Assembly: GCA_949292025.1 (NCBI GenBank)
Contig: CASEYC010000028.1
Span: 1-43,878, forward strand
Reading direction: 5' to 3'
From: an uncultured Bacteroides sp.
Lineage (GTDB): Bacteria > Bacteroidota > Bacteroidia > Bacteroidales > Bacteroidaceae
DNA: 43,878 nt
The notes under the pieces are model-generated. The model was not told the origin of the DNA. It was given only the letters and a program-made list of their open reading frames with translations, and did no database searches. A program made the translations under genes and the position numbers. Of the stretch, positions 32,089 through 40,837 are shown piece by piece (the first letter of the stretch is position 1; each line of letters begins with the position of its first letter).

Positions 32089-34392
32089 TCAGAAAGGGTA
32101 GCCCACGGCAAAATGGAAGGCAAAATCCCGCTTGAAGTTGGGGTGGGCTATGGGATAGCGCAGACGCCCGGTCTCATAGACAGGATTGATGGCCTTCATG
32201 CCCCCGTCAAAACGCAACACGAAGAAATCCAAATCCAGACGAAGCCCCACGCCGTAGGCCACGGCTATCTGCTTGTAGAACTTGTCGAACTCGAACTTCC
32301 CGCCGGGTTGCTCCTCATACTCGCGCAAAGTCCAAATGTTGCCCGCATCCACAAAGACGGCACCGCGGAATTTCCAGAAAAGGCGCGTGCGGTATTCGAT
32401 GCTCGCGTCCAGCTTGATGTCGCCCGACTGGTTCAGGAAATTATTGTCGCCTGGGAAAGAGCCGGGGCCTAAATCGCGCACCGACCAGCCGCGGACGCTG
32501 TTCGCCCCGCCGGAGAAATACCGCTTCTCGAAGGGCACCACCGAAGCGTTGCCGTAGGGGATGGCTATGCCCGCCCCCACGTGGAAAGCCAAGGAGTTGC
32601 GGCTGTCTATCACGATGTTCTTGGCAAAATCCGCATCAAACTTCAGGTATTGGGCAAAGGGGATGCCCAGGAGGGTGTATTCGCCCGCCTCGTTCTTCCG
32701 CATCTTGGCGGCGCGCGCCAAGGCGTAAAGCACATTGCCTGCCGACTCGAAGTTGAAGCGCACGGTGTACGAATTGCCCAGCGTGGCGTTGTTCATCAAG
32801 GCGCGCCCCGCGCTGTTGTACGTGTAACTGTATCCCGTGCGTACGATGAAACGGTCCTCGTAGTTATACTTCAAGATATAATTCTGCTCCTGCTCAAGGT
32901 AGAGCTGGCGGAAAGACTCGTCCATCCACGGCATGTACAAGTAGTTGATGTCCAGCAAATCAATGCGATGCTGGGCGCGGACGTGCTGCATGCCCCATTT
33001 GTAGCTCCACCCCGCCGAAGCCACGATGCGCGTGAACTCCGGGCGCATCTGGTAATTATATTGAAGGCCGAACTCCGTGGTGGCGGATATGCGCCGGGTG
33101 AAATTGCGGGAGAGGAAAGGGAAAAGGAAGCGCGGGAAGTTGATGGTAGCCTCTGCTCCCAGCTCGATGTAGTTTTGGTTATAGCCCGTACCCTGCAGGC
33201 CGGACACCGCCTCGTAGGCGCCACGGAGCTTCAACATGAAGGCTTCCGAGCCGCGGAAAAGGTTGCGATGATTGTAAGACACCGAGCCGCCCGCCCCAAG
33301 GTCGCCCGCCGAATTGGTGCCGTCCACCTCGAAAGACACCGACTGGGATTTGTTCTTGGTGAGCAACACGTAGGCGCTCAGGGCAGTGCTGTCCTTCTCC
33401 TGCTCCAAGAATCGGATATTGGTGTATTTCAACGCCTGCAGGCGCCCGAAGTTGGTATAGGTGCGGCTCACGGCATTTTCATCATACAAATCCCCAGGAG
33501 CAAAATGCAGGTTGTTCACCAGCACTTTGGGGCGCAGGTAAAGACGGTCTTTGAAGTAAATGGGATAGTCGCCATAGTGCACGGAGTCGTTCACCTGGAT
33601 GCTGTTTTCCTCCGAGCCTTGCATCATGTCATAATCGGTGATGAAAGACACCTTGTCCACGCGGTATTGCCGATGGGGTTCGGATGCTCCCCCTTGGCGG
33701 AAAGGAGCCAAATGGAGGGTAAGGTCCACCAGATACGTGTTGCGCACGGTATCGGCCGTATAAGTAATGTAATCCTTGTTGAATTTATAATAACCATGCC
33801 GCAAGAGGTTGGACGTGATGCGCTGGCGTTCGGCATCCAACACGTTGACATCGAAGGCCATCCCCTCCTTCAGCAGGGTAGCCGCCGAATCCTGCCGCAT
33901 GTAATCCGCAATGCGCTCATCCTGCACGTCCAGCTTCAACGTGTTCACCCGGTAAGGTTTCCCCGTCTGCACGCGGTAGGTCAGCGTCATTTTCCGGCCG
34001 GACACCTCGCGGACAGGCTCCACCGTGGCTCCCATATACCCCATGTTGCGCACGGCTTTGGTGATTTCCTCCGACGTGCGCACCGTCTCCTCATGGCTAT
34101 AAATGACAGGGGCATCGCCCATCCGCCTGAGCACGCGGTTAATCCACTTGGTAGAGTCGCGCCCCGACCAGTTGTAGACATAGAGTTGCGTCTTTATCAG
34201 GCTGAACCACTTGGAGTTGGGATGCTGTCGCACATACATCGAGAGTTGCGAGGGGCGCACGTCCTTGTTGTCCGTCCGGATACGCACATCGTCCAGCAAA
34301 TACGAGCCTTCAGGCACATATTTGGTGGTGGAGCAAGCGGCAAGCCCCAAGGCTAAGGCGCAAAGCAAAACGATGCGGACGACGTTCCTCAT
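32089..34392 (-). CDS. TamL-type Omp85 outer-membrane lipoprotein
   Basis: A 767-residue protein of the BamA/TamA superfamily with a lipoprotein signal (ALGLAACSTTKYVPEG, Cys about 17), the hallmark of the Bacteroidetes TamL group. POTRA-like modules follow (about 25-330), including 'RVQTGKPYRVNTLKLDV'. The Omp85 barrel then carries the conserved 'RYFSGGANSVRGWSVRDLGPG' segment and ends HFAVGYPF with a terminal aromatic residue. The start at 34392 is chosen for the lipobox and the GAGGAGAA ribosome-binding site. It probably inserts or delivers molecules at the outer membrane. No tamB-like gene is adjacent in this window. Confidence 0.9.
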   Translation of the reverse strand: MRNVVRIVLLCALALGLAACSTTKYVPEGSYLLDDVRIRTDNKDVRPSQLSMYVRQHPNSKWFSLIKTQLYVYNWSGRDSTKWINRVLRRMGDAPVIYSHEETVRTSEEITKAVRNMGYMGATVEPVREVSGRKMTLTYRVQTGKPYRVNTLKLDVQDERIADYMRQDSAATLLKEGMAFDVNVLDAERQRITSNLLRHGYYKFNKDYITYTADTVRNTYLVDLTLHLAPFRQGGASEPHRQYRVDKVSFITDYDMMQGSEENSIQVNDSVHYGDYPIYFKDRLYLRPKVLVNNLHFAPGDLYDENAVSRTYTNFGRLQALKYTNIRFLEQEKDSTALSAYVLLTKNKSQSVSFEVDGTNSAGDLGAGGSVSYNHRNLFRGSEAFMLKLRGAYEAVSGLQGTGYNQNYIELGAEATINFPRFLFPFLSRNFTRRISATTEFGLQYNYQMRPEFTRIVASAGWSYKWGMQHVRAQHRIDLLDINYLYMPWMDESFRQLYLEQEQNYILKYNYEDRFIVRTGYSYTYNSAGRALMNNATLGNSYTVRFNFESAGNVLYALARAAKMRKNEAGEYTLLGIPFAQYLKFDADFAKNIVIDSRNSLAFHVGAGIAIPYGNASVVPFEKRYFSGGANSVRGWSVRDLGPGSFPGDNNFLNQSGDIKLDASIEYRTRLFWKFRGAVFVDAGNIWTLREYEEQPGGKFEFDKFYKQIAVAYGVGLRLDLDFFVLRFDGGMKAINPVYETGRLRYPIAHPNFKRDFAFHFAVGYPF

Positions 34393-34426
34393 ATTTTCTC
34401 CTCGAAACAGATTTGGTAATTGGTCA

Positions 34427-34457
34427 CAAAGGTACACTTTTCTCCCCGAAATCCCAA
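34427..34457 (-). promoter_or_regulatory. Promoter of the TamL gene
   Basis: On the minus strand TTG (34457-34455) and TACCTTTG (34434-34427) are separated by 20 bases, fitting the Bacteroidetes consensus. The predicted leader is about 30 bases. Confidence 0.7.
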
Positions 34458-34473
34458 CATGACATCCGCCAAA

Positions 34474-34527
34474 GGTCTCTTTTTGGTCTCTTTCTCCTCT
34501 CTTTTTCCTCTCTTTCCGGTCTCTTTC
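34474..34527. repeat. Homopyrimidine tract with repeated GGTCTCTTT words
   Basis: The 335-bp gap between the TamL and response-regulator genes (34393-34727) holds this 54-bp tract. It is almost entirely pyrimidine on the plus strand apart from paired G in three GGTCTCTTT words. The gap also holds the 11-bp repeats at 34572-34615 and two promoters. No gene is seen. Confidence 0.75.
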
Positions 34528-34571
34528 AAGGCTTATTGGAGGAATTTTTTCCACCGTTATCCCGCCACTAT

Positions 34572-34615
34572 TACTCCTATAATACTCCTATTATACTCCT
34601 ATATTGGTCCTATTC
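34572..34615. repeat. Four tandem 11-bp repeats
   Basis: The units are TACTCCTATAA, TACTCCTATTA, TACTCCTATAT and a degenerate TGGTCCTATTC, at 34572-34615. The period is close to one helical turn. Confidence 0.8.
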
Positions 34616-34715
34616 AGAAAGAGAGAAATAGCGAACCGATAAAGGCCATGTTCAAGACCAGGAAAGGCTGAGATTATTCTTCCGCAAAAGTCTTTCCGTT
34701 TTTAGGCAAAAATTG

Positions 34716-34723
34716 TACTTTTG
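34716..34723 (+). promoter_or_regulatory. -7 box immediately before the response regulator start
   Basis: TACTTTTG matches TAnnTTTG and ends only 4 bases before the ATG at 34728. The mRNA would therefore be leaderless or nearly so, if this box is used. Confidence 0.5.
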
Positions 34724-34727
34724 CACC

Positions 34728-36065
34728 ATGAAGAAGAATGGAAACATACTTATCGTGGACGACAACCGGGGAGTATTGGCCGCCCTGCAACTCCTGCTGA
34801 AACCTCACTTCGAGCGGATTGCCACGCTGACTTCGCCTGCCTCGCTGCCCGCCATGCTCCGCGAAGACACGTGGAGCGTGCTGTTGCTGGACATGAACTT
34901 CACGTCGGGCATCAACAACGGCAACGAAGGGCTCTACTGGCTGCACGAGGCCAAACGCCTGCGCCCTGCCCTGCCCGTGGTGCTCTTCACGGCATACGCG
35001 GACATTGACCTGGCCGTGAGGGGCATCAAGGAGGGAGCAACCGACTTTGTGGTCAAGCCGTGGGAGAACCATAAGCTCGTCGAAACATTGACCGCGGCTT
35101 CGCGAAACAATGACGCCGCCTCCGCGAAGGATTGTCCTGCCAACGAAAAACCGGCCATGTATTGGGGCGAAAGCAACGCCATGCGCCGCCTCAAGGCCAT
35201 GGTGGAGAAGGTGGCGCGGACGGATGCCAACGTGCTCATTACGGGCGAGAACGGCACGGGCAAGGAGATGCTGGCGCGCGAACTCCACCGCCTCTCCCTG
35301 CGGAGCGGACACCCGTTGGTCACGGTGGACATGGGCGCCATCACGGAAACCCTCTTCGAGAGCGAACTGTTCGGACACGTCAAGGGGGCCTTCACCGATG
35401 CACACGCCGACCGGGCGGGCAAGTTCGAGGCGGCCGACCAGGGTACCCTCTTCCTTGACGAGATTGGCAACCTGCCCTACCACCTGCAAGCCAAGCTCCT
35501 GACCGTCCTCCAATGCCGGAGCATCGTGCGCGTGGGAAGCAACACGCCCATCCCCGTGGACATCCGCCTGATTTGCGCCACCAACCGCGACCTGGAGCGC
35601 ATGGTGGCACGCGGAGAGTTCCGCGAAGACTTGCTCTACCGCATCAACACCATCCACCTGGAGATTCCCCCGCTGCGCGAACGCCCAGAAGACATCCTGC
35701 CCTTGGCGGAGCAATTCATCCGCCGCTTCTCCGCCCAATACAAGAAACCGGCCTCCACCCTGGACGAAGCCGCCCGCCAAAGGCTTCTCCGGCATCCGTG
35801 GAAAGGCAACATCCGCGAGCTGGAGCACGCCATCGAAAAGGCTGTCATCATCTCCGACGACGCTGTCCTGCCCGCCGAAGTTTTCCAACTTCCCCACCCG
35901 GCTGAACCTGCATCAGACTCTCCCGCATCGACCTTGGAAGAGATGGAGCGGCGCATGATAAGCCAGGCGTTGGACACGTGCGGGGGAAACCTCTCGGCGG
36001 TAGCCGCGCAATTGGGCATCACGCGCCAAACCCTATACAACAAGATGAAAAAATATAACCTTTGA
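34728..36065 (+). CDS. NtrC-family sigma-54-dependent response regulator
   Basis: A 445-residue protein with three domains. The receiver (1-120) has the acidic pair Asp11/Asp12, phospho-acceptor Asp55 in LLLDMNF and Lys110. The AAA+ sigma-54 activation domain (about 145-375) has Walker A GENGTGKE (173-180), the sigma-54 contact loop GAFTDA (220-225) in place of GAFTGA, and Walker B TLFLDEIGNL. The C-terminal Fis-type helix-turn-helix has LSAVAAQLGITRQTLYNKMKKY. The start at 34728 drops five upstream in-frame residues. Its stop lies 2 bases before the start of the kinase gene, so the pair is one operon. The signal and target genes are unknown. Confidence 0.93.
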   Translation: MKKNGNILIVDDNRGVLAALQLLLKPHFERIATLTSPASLPAMLREDTWSVLLLDMNFTSGINNGNEGLYWLHEAKRLRPALPVVLFTAYADIDLAVRGIKEGATDFVVKPWENHKLVETLTAASRNNDAASAKDCPANEKPAMYWGESNAMRRLKAMVEKVARTDANVLITGENGTGKEMLARELHRLSLRSGHPLVTVDMGAITETLFESELFGHVKGAFTDAHADRAGKFEAADQGTLFLDEIGNLPYHLQAKLLTVLQCRSIVRVGSNTPIPVDIRLICATNRDLERMVARGEFREDLLYRINTIHLEIPPLRERPEDILPLAEQFIRRFSAQYKKPASTLDEAARQRLLRHPWKGNIRELEHAIEKAVIISDDAVLPAEVFQLPHPAEPASDSPASTLEEMERRMISQALDTCGGNLSAVAAQLGITRQTLYNKMKKYNL

Positions 36066-36067
36066 CC

Positions 36068-37414
36068 ATGAAAAGCCCTATTCCTCTCTACACCCTCCTA
36101 CTCATCCTCTCCTGCCTCCTGACGGGCGGTTTATGGCTGCTTGCCGCCTATGGGATGCCTTTGCCGGGGACTACGCTGACGGTATGGCCGTGGAGCACGC
36201 TGCTGACCCTTTGCATCCCCTTCCTTGCCTGGAAACTCCACAAACTCCAGCAGCGGCAGACGCAAAAGGTGCTTTTCCTGCTGGACGCCGTAGAAAACAA
36301 TGACTATGCCGTCCACTTCATCGAAGAAGAAAACGACGCCAACACCCGCTTGGTGAACCGCGCCTTGAACCGCATCGCCCGCATCTTGTGGCAGGTAAAA
36401 AACGAAACCGCCCAACAAGAGAAATACTATGAACTCATTTTGGAGTGCATCAACACCGGCATCCTGGTGCTGAACGACAATGGGGCTGTCTATCAAAAGA
36501 ATACCGAAGCCCTGCGTCTGCTGGGTTTGGAGGTCTTCACCCACGTCCTCCAACTGAACCGCATCGACCCGAAGCTCACCGCCCGCTTCACGACTTGCCG
36601 CCCGGGCGACACCTTCCAAGTGCCCTTGTGCAACGAACGGGGCACGCGCGACCTCTTCGTGCGGGTGAGCGACATCAGCATCCGGGGCGAACACCTGCGC
36701 ATCCTGGCACTGAACGACATCAACCACGAACTGGATGAACGCGAGATTGACTCCTGGATACGCCTGACCCGTGTCCTCACGCACGAAATCATGAATGCCG
36801 TCACCCCCATCACCTCGTTGAGCGATACCCTGCTGGAGTTGACCAGACAGGGTGCCTCCACGGACGAAGTGCGAAGCGGACTGAAAACCATCAGCTCGAC
36901 CGGAAAAAACTTATTGGCTTTCGTCGAGTCTTACCGGAAGTTCACCCACATCCCCACGCCTGTGCCTACCCTATTCTACCTGCGCGACTTCATCCCCCGG
37001 ATGGTGGAGCTTGCCCGTCACCAATACCCCGATGCGCACATCACCTTCAACACCCGCATCGAGCCGGACGACCTCATCCTGCATGCCGACGAAGGGCTGA
37101 TGGCGCAAGTCTTCACCAACCTGCTGAAAAACGCCATACAAGCCATCACCGCCGAAGAAGGCCGCACCACGGAAGGGCGTATAGACATCGCCGCCCGATG
37201 TGACGAACAAGAAGCGATAGTGGTGGAAATCAGCAACGACGGCCCTCCCATCCCGGCGGACGTGGCGCAACACATCTTCATCCCCTTCTTCACCACCAAG
37301 GAGGGAGGAAGCGGCATCGGCCTGAGCATTTCGCGCCAAATCATGCGCCTTTCCGGCGGTAGCCTCACGCTGTTGCCTGGGGAAAAGACAACATTTGTCT
37401 TGCGTTTCGATTGA
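36068..37414 (+). CDS. Sensor histidine kinase, NtrB-like partner
   Basis: A 448-residue membrane kinase. Two transmembrane segments (about 6-28 and 38-56) enclose only a very short periplasmic loop, so sensing is probably within the membrane or cytoplasm. A PAS-like region (about 120-220) precedes the H box RVLTHEIMNAVTPI with His239, the N box TNLLKNAIQAI and the G boxes ISNDGPPIPADVA and GSGIGLSISRQIM. The ATG at 36068 is used rather than the TTG at 36062. It presumably phosphorylates Asp55 of the regulator encoded just upstream. Confidence 0.92.
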   Translation: MKSPIPLYTLLLILSCLLTGGLWLLAAYGMPLPGTTLTVWPWSTLLTLCIPFLAWKLHKLQQRQTQKVLFLLDAVENNDYAVHFIEEENDANTRLVNRALNRIARILWQVKNETAQQEKYYELILECINTGILVLNDNGAVYQKNTEALRLLGLEVFTHVLQLNRIDPKLTARFTTCRPGDTFQVPLCNERGTRDLFVRVSDISIRGEHLRILALNDINHELDEREIDSWIRLTRVLTHEIMNAVTPITSLSDTLLELTRQGASTDEVRSGLKTISSTGKNLLAFVESYRKFTHIPTPVPTLFYLRDFIPRMVELARHQYPDAHITFNTRIEPDDLILHADEGLMAQVFTNLLKNAIQAITAEEGRTTEGRIDIAARCDEQEAIVVEISNDGPPIPADVAQHIFIPFFTTKEGGSGIGLSISRQIMRLSGGSLTLLPGEKTTFVLRFD

Positions 37415-37465
37415 TGCGCTTGCAAATAATGCTTCAATCATACTGATAGAACCATAAATAAGCCC

Positions 37466-37473
37466 TATCTTTG
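37466..37473 (+). promoter_or_regulatory. -7 box of the acyl-CoA synthetase gene
   Basis: TATCTTTG matches TAnnTTTG, 30 bases before the start codon. Confidence 0.55.
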
Positions 37474-37502
37474 CGCGGAATTTTATTTTTTGACGAAATA
37501 CA

Positions 37503-39170
37503 ATGGAACGAGCATCCACCTTCATCGAATATATCGAACAGAGCATCATACAGAACTGGGATCTCAATGCCTTGACCGACTACAAAGGCATCACCCTGCA
37601 ATACAAGGACGTGGCACGGAAGATAGCCAAGTTTCACCTCGTCTTGGAGAGTGCCGGCATACGCCCGGGCGACAAGATTGCCGTGTGCGGGCGCAACAGT
37701 GCCCACTGGGGCGTGACCTTCATGGCCACGGTGACATACGGTGCAGTCATCGTCCCCATCCTGCATGAGTTCAAGGCGGACAACATCCACCACATCGTCA
37801 ACCACTCCGAAGCGAAGCTGCTTTTTGTCGGTGCCCGTGCATGGGAAGCCTTGGACGAGGCGGCCATGCCCCACTTGGAGGGTATCGTCCTGCTGGAGGA
37901 TTTCACCCCGGTGGTGTGCCGCAACGACGCGCTGATGGAAGCCTTCGAGCACCGCAATGCCCGTTATGGCGCCCGTTACCCCAAGAATTTCCGCCCCGAG
38001 CATATCCATTACCGCCGCGAGGCTTCGCCGGACGAGCTGGCAATCATCAACTACACATCGGGCACCACGGGCTACTCCAAAGGCGTCATGTTGCCCTACC
38101 GGAGCTTGTGGAGCAACGTGGATTATTGCCGTGAGATGCTGCGCGTGAATCCGGGAGACCATATTGTGTCAATGCTGCCTTTGGGCCATGTGTTCGGCAT
38201 GGTGTATGACTTCCTCTACGGTTTCGCAGCCGGGGCGCATCTGTACTTCCTGACGCGGATGCCCTCGCCCAAGATCATCGCCCAATCTTTTGCAGAGATT
38301 CGCCCGAAAGTCATCTCGTGCGTGCCCCTCATCGTGGAGAAAATCATCAAGAAGAACATCCTGCCCCGCGTGGACAACACCATAGGCAAGTTGCTGCTGC
38401 GCGTGCCCATCGTGAACGACAAAATCAAAGCCGCGGCACGCAAGGAGGCCATGGAAATCTTCGGCGGGCAATTCGATGAAATCATCATCGGCGGCGCCCC
38501 GTTCAATGCGGACGTGGAGCGATTCGTCAAGCAGATAGGTTTCCCCTACACCATCGCCTACGGCATGACGGAGTGCGGTCCTATCATCTGCTCCAACCGC
38601 TGGGAAACCTTGAAACTCGCCTCCTGCGGACGGGCAGCGGCACGGATGGAAGTGAAAATTGATTCGCCCGACCCGGAGAACATAGCCGGAGAAATCATCT
38701 GCCGGGGCACAAACACCATGCTGGGGTACTACAAAAATCCGGAAGCAACGGCACAAATCATCGACGTCAACGGCTGGCTCCACACGGGCGACCTTGGCAC
38801 GATGGACGCAGAAGGTTACGTCACCGTGCGTGGCCGGAGCAAGAATATGCTCCTGACATCCTCCGGGCAAAACATCTATCCGGAAGAGATTGAAAGCAAG
38901 CTGAACAACATGCCTTACGTATCCGAATCACTCATTGTCCTCCAAAACGAGAAGTTGGTGGCTCTCATTTACCCGGACTTCGACGAAGCCTTCGCCCAGG
39001 GCCTGAAGCCGGAAGATGTGGAAAAAGCTATGGAAGCCAACCGGGTAGAACTCAACCAACAGCTCCCTCCCTATTCGCAGATTTCCAAAGTGAAAATCCA
39101 TTTCGAGGAGTTCGAAAAGACTGCCAAGAAGAGCATCAAGAGATTCATGTACCAAGAAGCAAAAGGGTAA
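37503..39170 (+). CDS. AMP-dependent long-chain fatty acyl-CoA synthetase
   Basis: A 555-residue ANL-superfamily enzyme that activates a carboxylic acid through an acyl-adenylate. Visible motifs are the P-loop INYTSGTTGYSKGVM (about 180-194), YGMTECGPII, the adenosine-binding WLHTGDLGTMD and the hinge region GRSKNMLLTSSGQNIYPEEIE. The C-terminal lysine-containing segment KKSIKRFMY is also present. Length and motifs fit the long-chain (FadD-like) group. Use in phospholipid recycling or fatty acid uptake is likely. It has its own promoter and stands alone. Confidence 0.92.
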   Translation: MERASTFIEYIEQSIIQNWDLNALTDYKGITLQYKDVARKIAKFHLVLESAGIRPGDKIAVCGRNSAHWGVTFMATVTYGAVIVPILHEFKADNIHHIVNHSEAKLLFVGARAWEALDEAAMPHLEGIVLLEDFTPVVCRNDALMEAFEHRNARYGARYPKNFRPEHIHYRREASPDELAIINYTSGTTGYSKGVMLPYRSLWSNVDYCREMLRVNPGDHIVSMLPLGHVFGMVYDFLYGFAAGAHLYFLTRMPSPKIIAQSFAEIRPKVISCVPLIVEKIIKKNILPRVDNTIGKLLLRVPIVNDKIKAAARKEAMEIFGGQFDEIIIGGAPFNADVERFVKQIGFPYTIAYGMTECGPIICSNRWETLKLASCGRAAARMEVKIDSPDPENIAGEIICRGTNTMLGYYKNPEATAQIIDVNGWLHTGDLGTMDAEGYVTVRGRSKNMLLTSSGQNIYPEEIESKLNNMPYVSESLIVLQNEKLVALIYPDFDEAFAQGLKPEDVEKAMEANRVELNQQLPPYSQISKVKIHFEEFEKTAKKSIKRFMYQEAKG

Positions 39171-39174
39171 TATT

Positions 39175-39212
39175 GAAAAAATCCGGTATAAATCATTGAT
39201 TCATACCGGATT
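39175..39212 (-). terminator. Terminator of tRNA-Trp
   Basis: AATCCGGTAT (39180-39189) and ATACCGGATT (39203-39212) form a perfect 10-bp stem, followed on the minus strand by six T (39180-39175). It lies just downstream of the tRNA and just past the stop of the convergent synthetase gene. Confidence 0.8.
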
Positions 39213-39219
39213 ATCGTTG

Positions 39220-39292
39220 CACGGGAAGAGAGGCTCGAACTCCCGACACTCGGTTTTGGAGACCGATGCTCTACCAACTGAGCTATTCCCGT
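39220..39292 (-). tRNA. tRNA-Trp (CCA anticodon)
   Basis: A 73-nt tRNA read on the minus strand. The acceptor stem is ACGGGAA/TTCCCGT with discriminator G, and the D arm is GCTCAGTTGGTAGAGC. The anticodon stem CGGTC is followed by a CTCCAAA loop with anticodon CCA. The T arm carries GTTCGAG. The 3' CCA is not encoded. Confidence 0.97.
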
Positions 39293-39408
39293 GTTTGCGG
39301 GTGCAAAGGTAATGCAAAGTTTTAAATCTGCAAGGGGTTTCGTTACTTTTTTACCAGATTTCTCTCCATGAAATTCGCAACCGAGGTGGAAATCTGCATT
39401 ATTTCACG

Positions 39409-39416
39409 TAACTTTG
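39409..39416 (+). promoter_or_regulatory. -7 box of the DNA glycosylase-like gene
   Basis: TAACTTTG matches TAnnTTTG, 31 bases before the chosen start at 39447. Confidence 0.55.
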
Positions 39417-39446
39417 CACACGCATAACCCACAGAAAAGATTTGCT

Positions 39447-40007
39447 ATGAACAATGAACTGCACCCATTGAAACCCTTCCTGCCCAAGGGAGCCAAGATT
39501 TTGATATTAGGCAGTTTTCCACCTCCCAAGAAAAGGTGGTGCATGGAATTCTTTTACCCCAATTGGGGAAATGATTTCTGGAGGATTTGGGGATACATCG
39601 CCCATGGGGACAAGAACCATTTCGTCATACCGGACGAAAAACGGTTTGACAAAGCGAAAATAGAGGACTTCTGCCGCGAACAGGGCATCGCTCTCTATGA
39701 TACGGCGGAGGAGGTTATCCGATTGAAAAACAACGCGTCGGACAACTTTCTGCAAATCGTCCGTCCTACTGACATTGCCCGACTGCTGGAGCAACTGCCC
39801 GAATGCCATACCCTTGTGGCCACCGGACAAAAATCGGCGGAAACCCTGCAAGCCACTATCGGTTGTCCCGCATTGTCTGTCGGCGAAGCCATTGAGACTA
39901 CATACTTGGGAAGGGAAATCAAAGTTTGGCGGATGCCCTCATCCTCACGAGCCTATCCCCGCCCGATAGAGTGGAAAGCGGAATACTACAAGAAGATATT
40001 GGAATAA
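39447..40007 (+). CDS. Uracil-DNA glycosylase-superfamily protein
   Basis: A 186-residue protein. The motif-1 region ILILGSFPPPKKRWCMEFFYPNWGNDFWRI resembles the GxFPPxxxx...Y..PxNxFW pattern of the mismatch- or deoxyinosine-specific UDG subgroup. A later 'SSSRAYPRPIEWKAEYYKK' matches the C-terminal motif 2 position. The start at 39447 is chosen because it follows the promoter at normal spacing, and an upstream ATG at 39414 lies on the -7 box. It probably removes a deaminated base from DNA, but base specificity cannot be decided here. Confidence 0.8.
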   Translation: MNNELHPLKPFLPKGAKILILGSFPPPKKRWCMEFFYPNWGNDFWRIWGYIAHGDKNHFVIPDEKRFDKAKIEDFCREQGIALYDTAEEVIRLKNNASDNFLQIVRPTDIARLLEQLPECHTLVATGQKSAETLQATIGCPALSVGEAIETTYLGREIKVWRMPSSSRAYPRPIEWKAEYYKKILE

Positions 40008-40042
40008 AAAAGGAGTGCCACAGGGAGGCGATAAAATCAGAA

Positions 40043-40077
40043 GAAGCCAACCGCCCCTTTGCAAGCCGGTTGACTTC
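40043..40077. terminator. Bidirectional hairpin between convergent genes
   Basis: GAAGCCAACCG (40043-40053) and CGGTTGACTTC (40067-40077) pair at 10 of 11 positions. There is no strong T-run on either side, so terminator function is tentative. It lies between the stops of the glycosylase gene and the hypothetical gene. Confidence 0.45.
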
Positions 40078-40091
40078 CTTGCCGATAAGGA

Positions 40092-40733
40092 TTACTTCTT
40101 GTCCTTTCCGCCGTCCTCTTCCTGCTTGTGCCGAGGTTCATTCTTGGCAAGCATGATGACATTGTAGGCATATTCGGACATCCATTGCTCGGAATATCCC
40201 AAACGTTCCTTGTATTGGCGGACAGCCATGGCGGTCTTGTGCACATCGTCCTTCTTCCACACCGTCTTGGTGCAGACGTCATGCATGGTCTTTTCCACCA
40301 TGGTGCGCAAAGCTCCCTTGAAGATGGAGGGAAGGCGGAACTTCCACTGCATCAAAGTGCCTATAAGCATAATCAAATCGTTCGAGAAACCTTGGTAAAG
40401 GAACAAGTAGGACTGCACCTCGTTTTGCGTGCGGCAATGCTTCTTCACCGAGGCATCAATTTCCTTGAAAAAATTCTCGCTGATGCCGTAATCCTGCATC
40501 AGCATCTTGCGCGAGGCGGACTTTTCCGCCAAGCCGAGACGACCGCCTTGGGTGGGAACCTTGAACAGACGTTTGAAGTTGGCCACATCCGGAATGAAAC
40601 GGATGTTGGTGATGCCCAGGTTGACTGCTATTACCGACTGAAAATACACGCGCGTCAGGGAAATGAAATCCTCCACACCTTTGGGCGAAACTTGTTGCTT
40701 GTCTTTGTTGAACAATCTGGCTATTATACCCAT
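40092..40733 (-). CDS. Hypothetical protein
   Basis: A 213-residue protein I do not recognise. It has no signal peptide and is mostly helical and basic, with a charged Lys/Asp/Glu C-terminal tail. 'SYLFLYQGFSNDLIMLIGTLMQWKFRLPSIF' near the middle is moderately hydrophobic but contains charges, so a membrane segment is doubtful. It is flanked by its own promoter candidate and a convergent neighbour, and is probably a conserved Bacteroidales cytoplasmic protein. Confidence 0.75.
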   Translation of the reverse strand: MGIIARLFNKDKQQVSPKGVEDFISLTRVYFQSVIAVNLGITNIRFIPDVANFKRLFKVPTQGGRLGLAEKSASRKMLMQDYGISENFFKEIDASVKKHCRTQNEVQSYLFLYQGFSNDLIMLIGTLMQWKFRLPSIFKGALRTMVEKTMHDVCTKTVWKKDDVHKTAMAVRQYKERLGYSEQWMSEYAYNVIMLAKNEPRHKQEEDGGKDKK

Positions 40734-40796
40734 ATCAATACTAAACTACTTATTAAATTAATCCCATGCCGGACAGCTTGCCCGGCTATTTGCCTG

Positions 40797-40804
40797 CAAA
40801 AATA
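40797..40804 (-). promoter_or_regulatory. -7 box of the hypothetical gene
   Basis: TATTTTTG on the minus strand matches TAnnTTTG, 64 bases before the start codon. No -33 box was found. Confidence 0.35.
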
Positions 40805-40837
40805 AATCATTTTTTGCAATCTTCCATCACAGAAAGC

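Noticed and set aside
34393-34554. N-terminal extension of TamL to 34554
   Set aside because: It would place a charged, purine-tract-encoded segment before the lipoprotein signal and run over the promoter.
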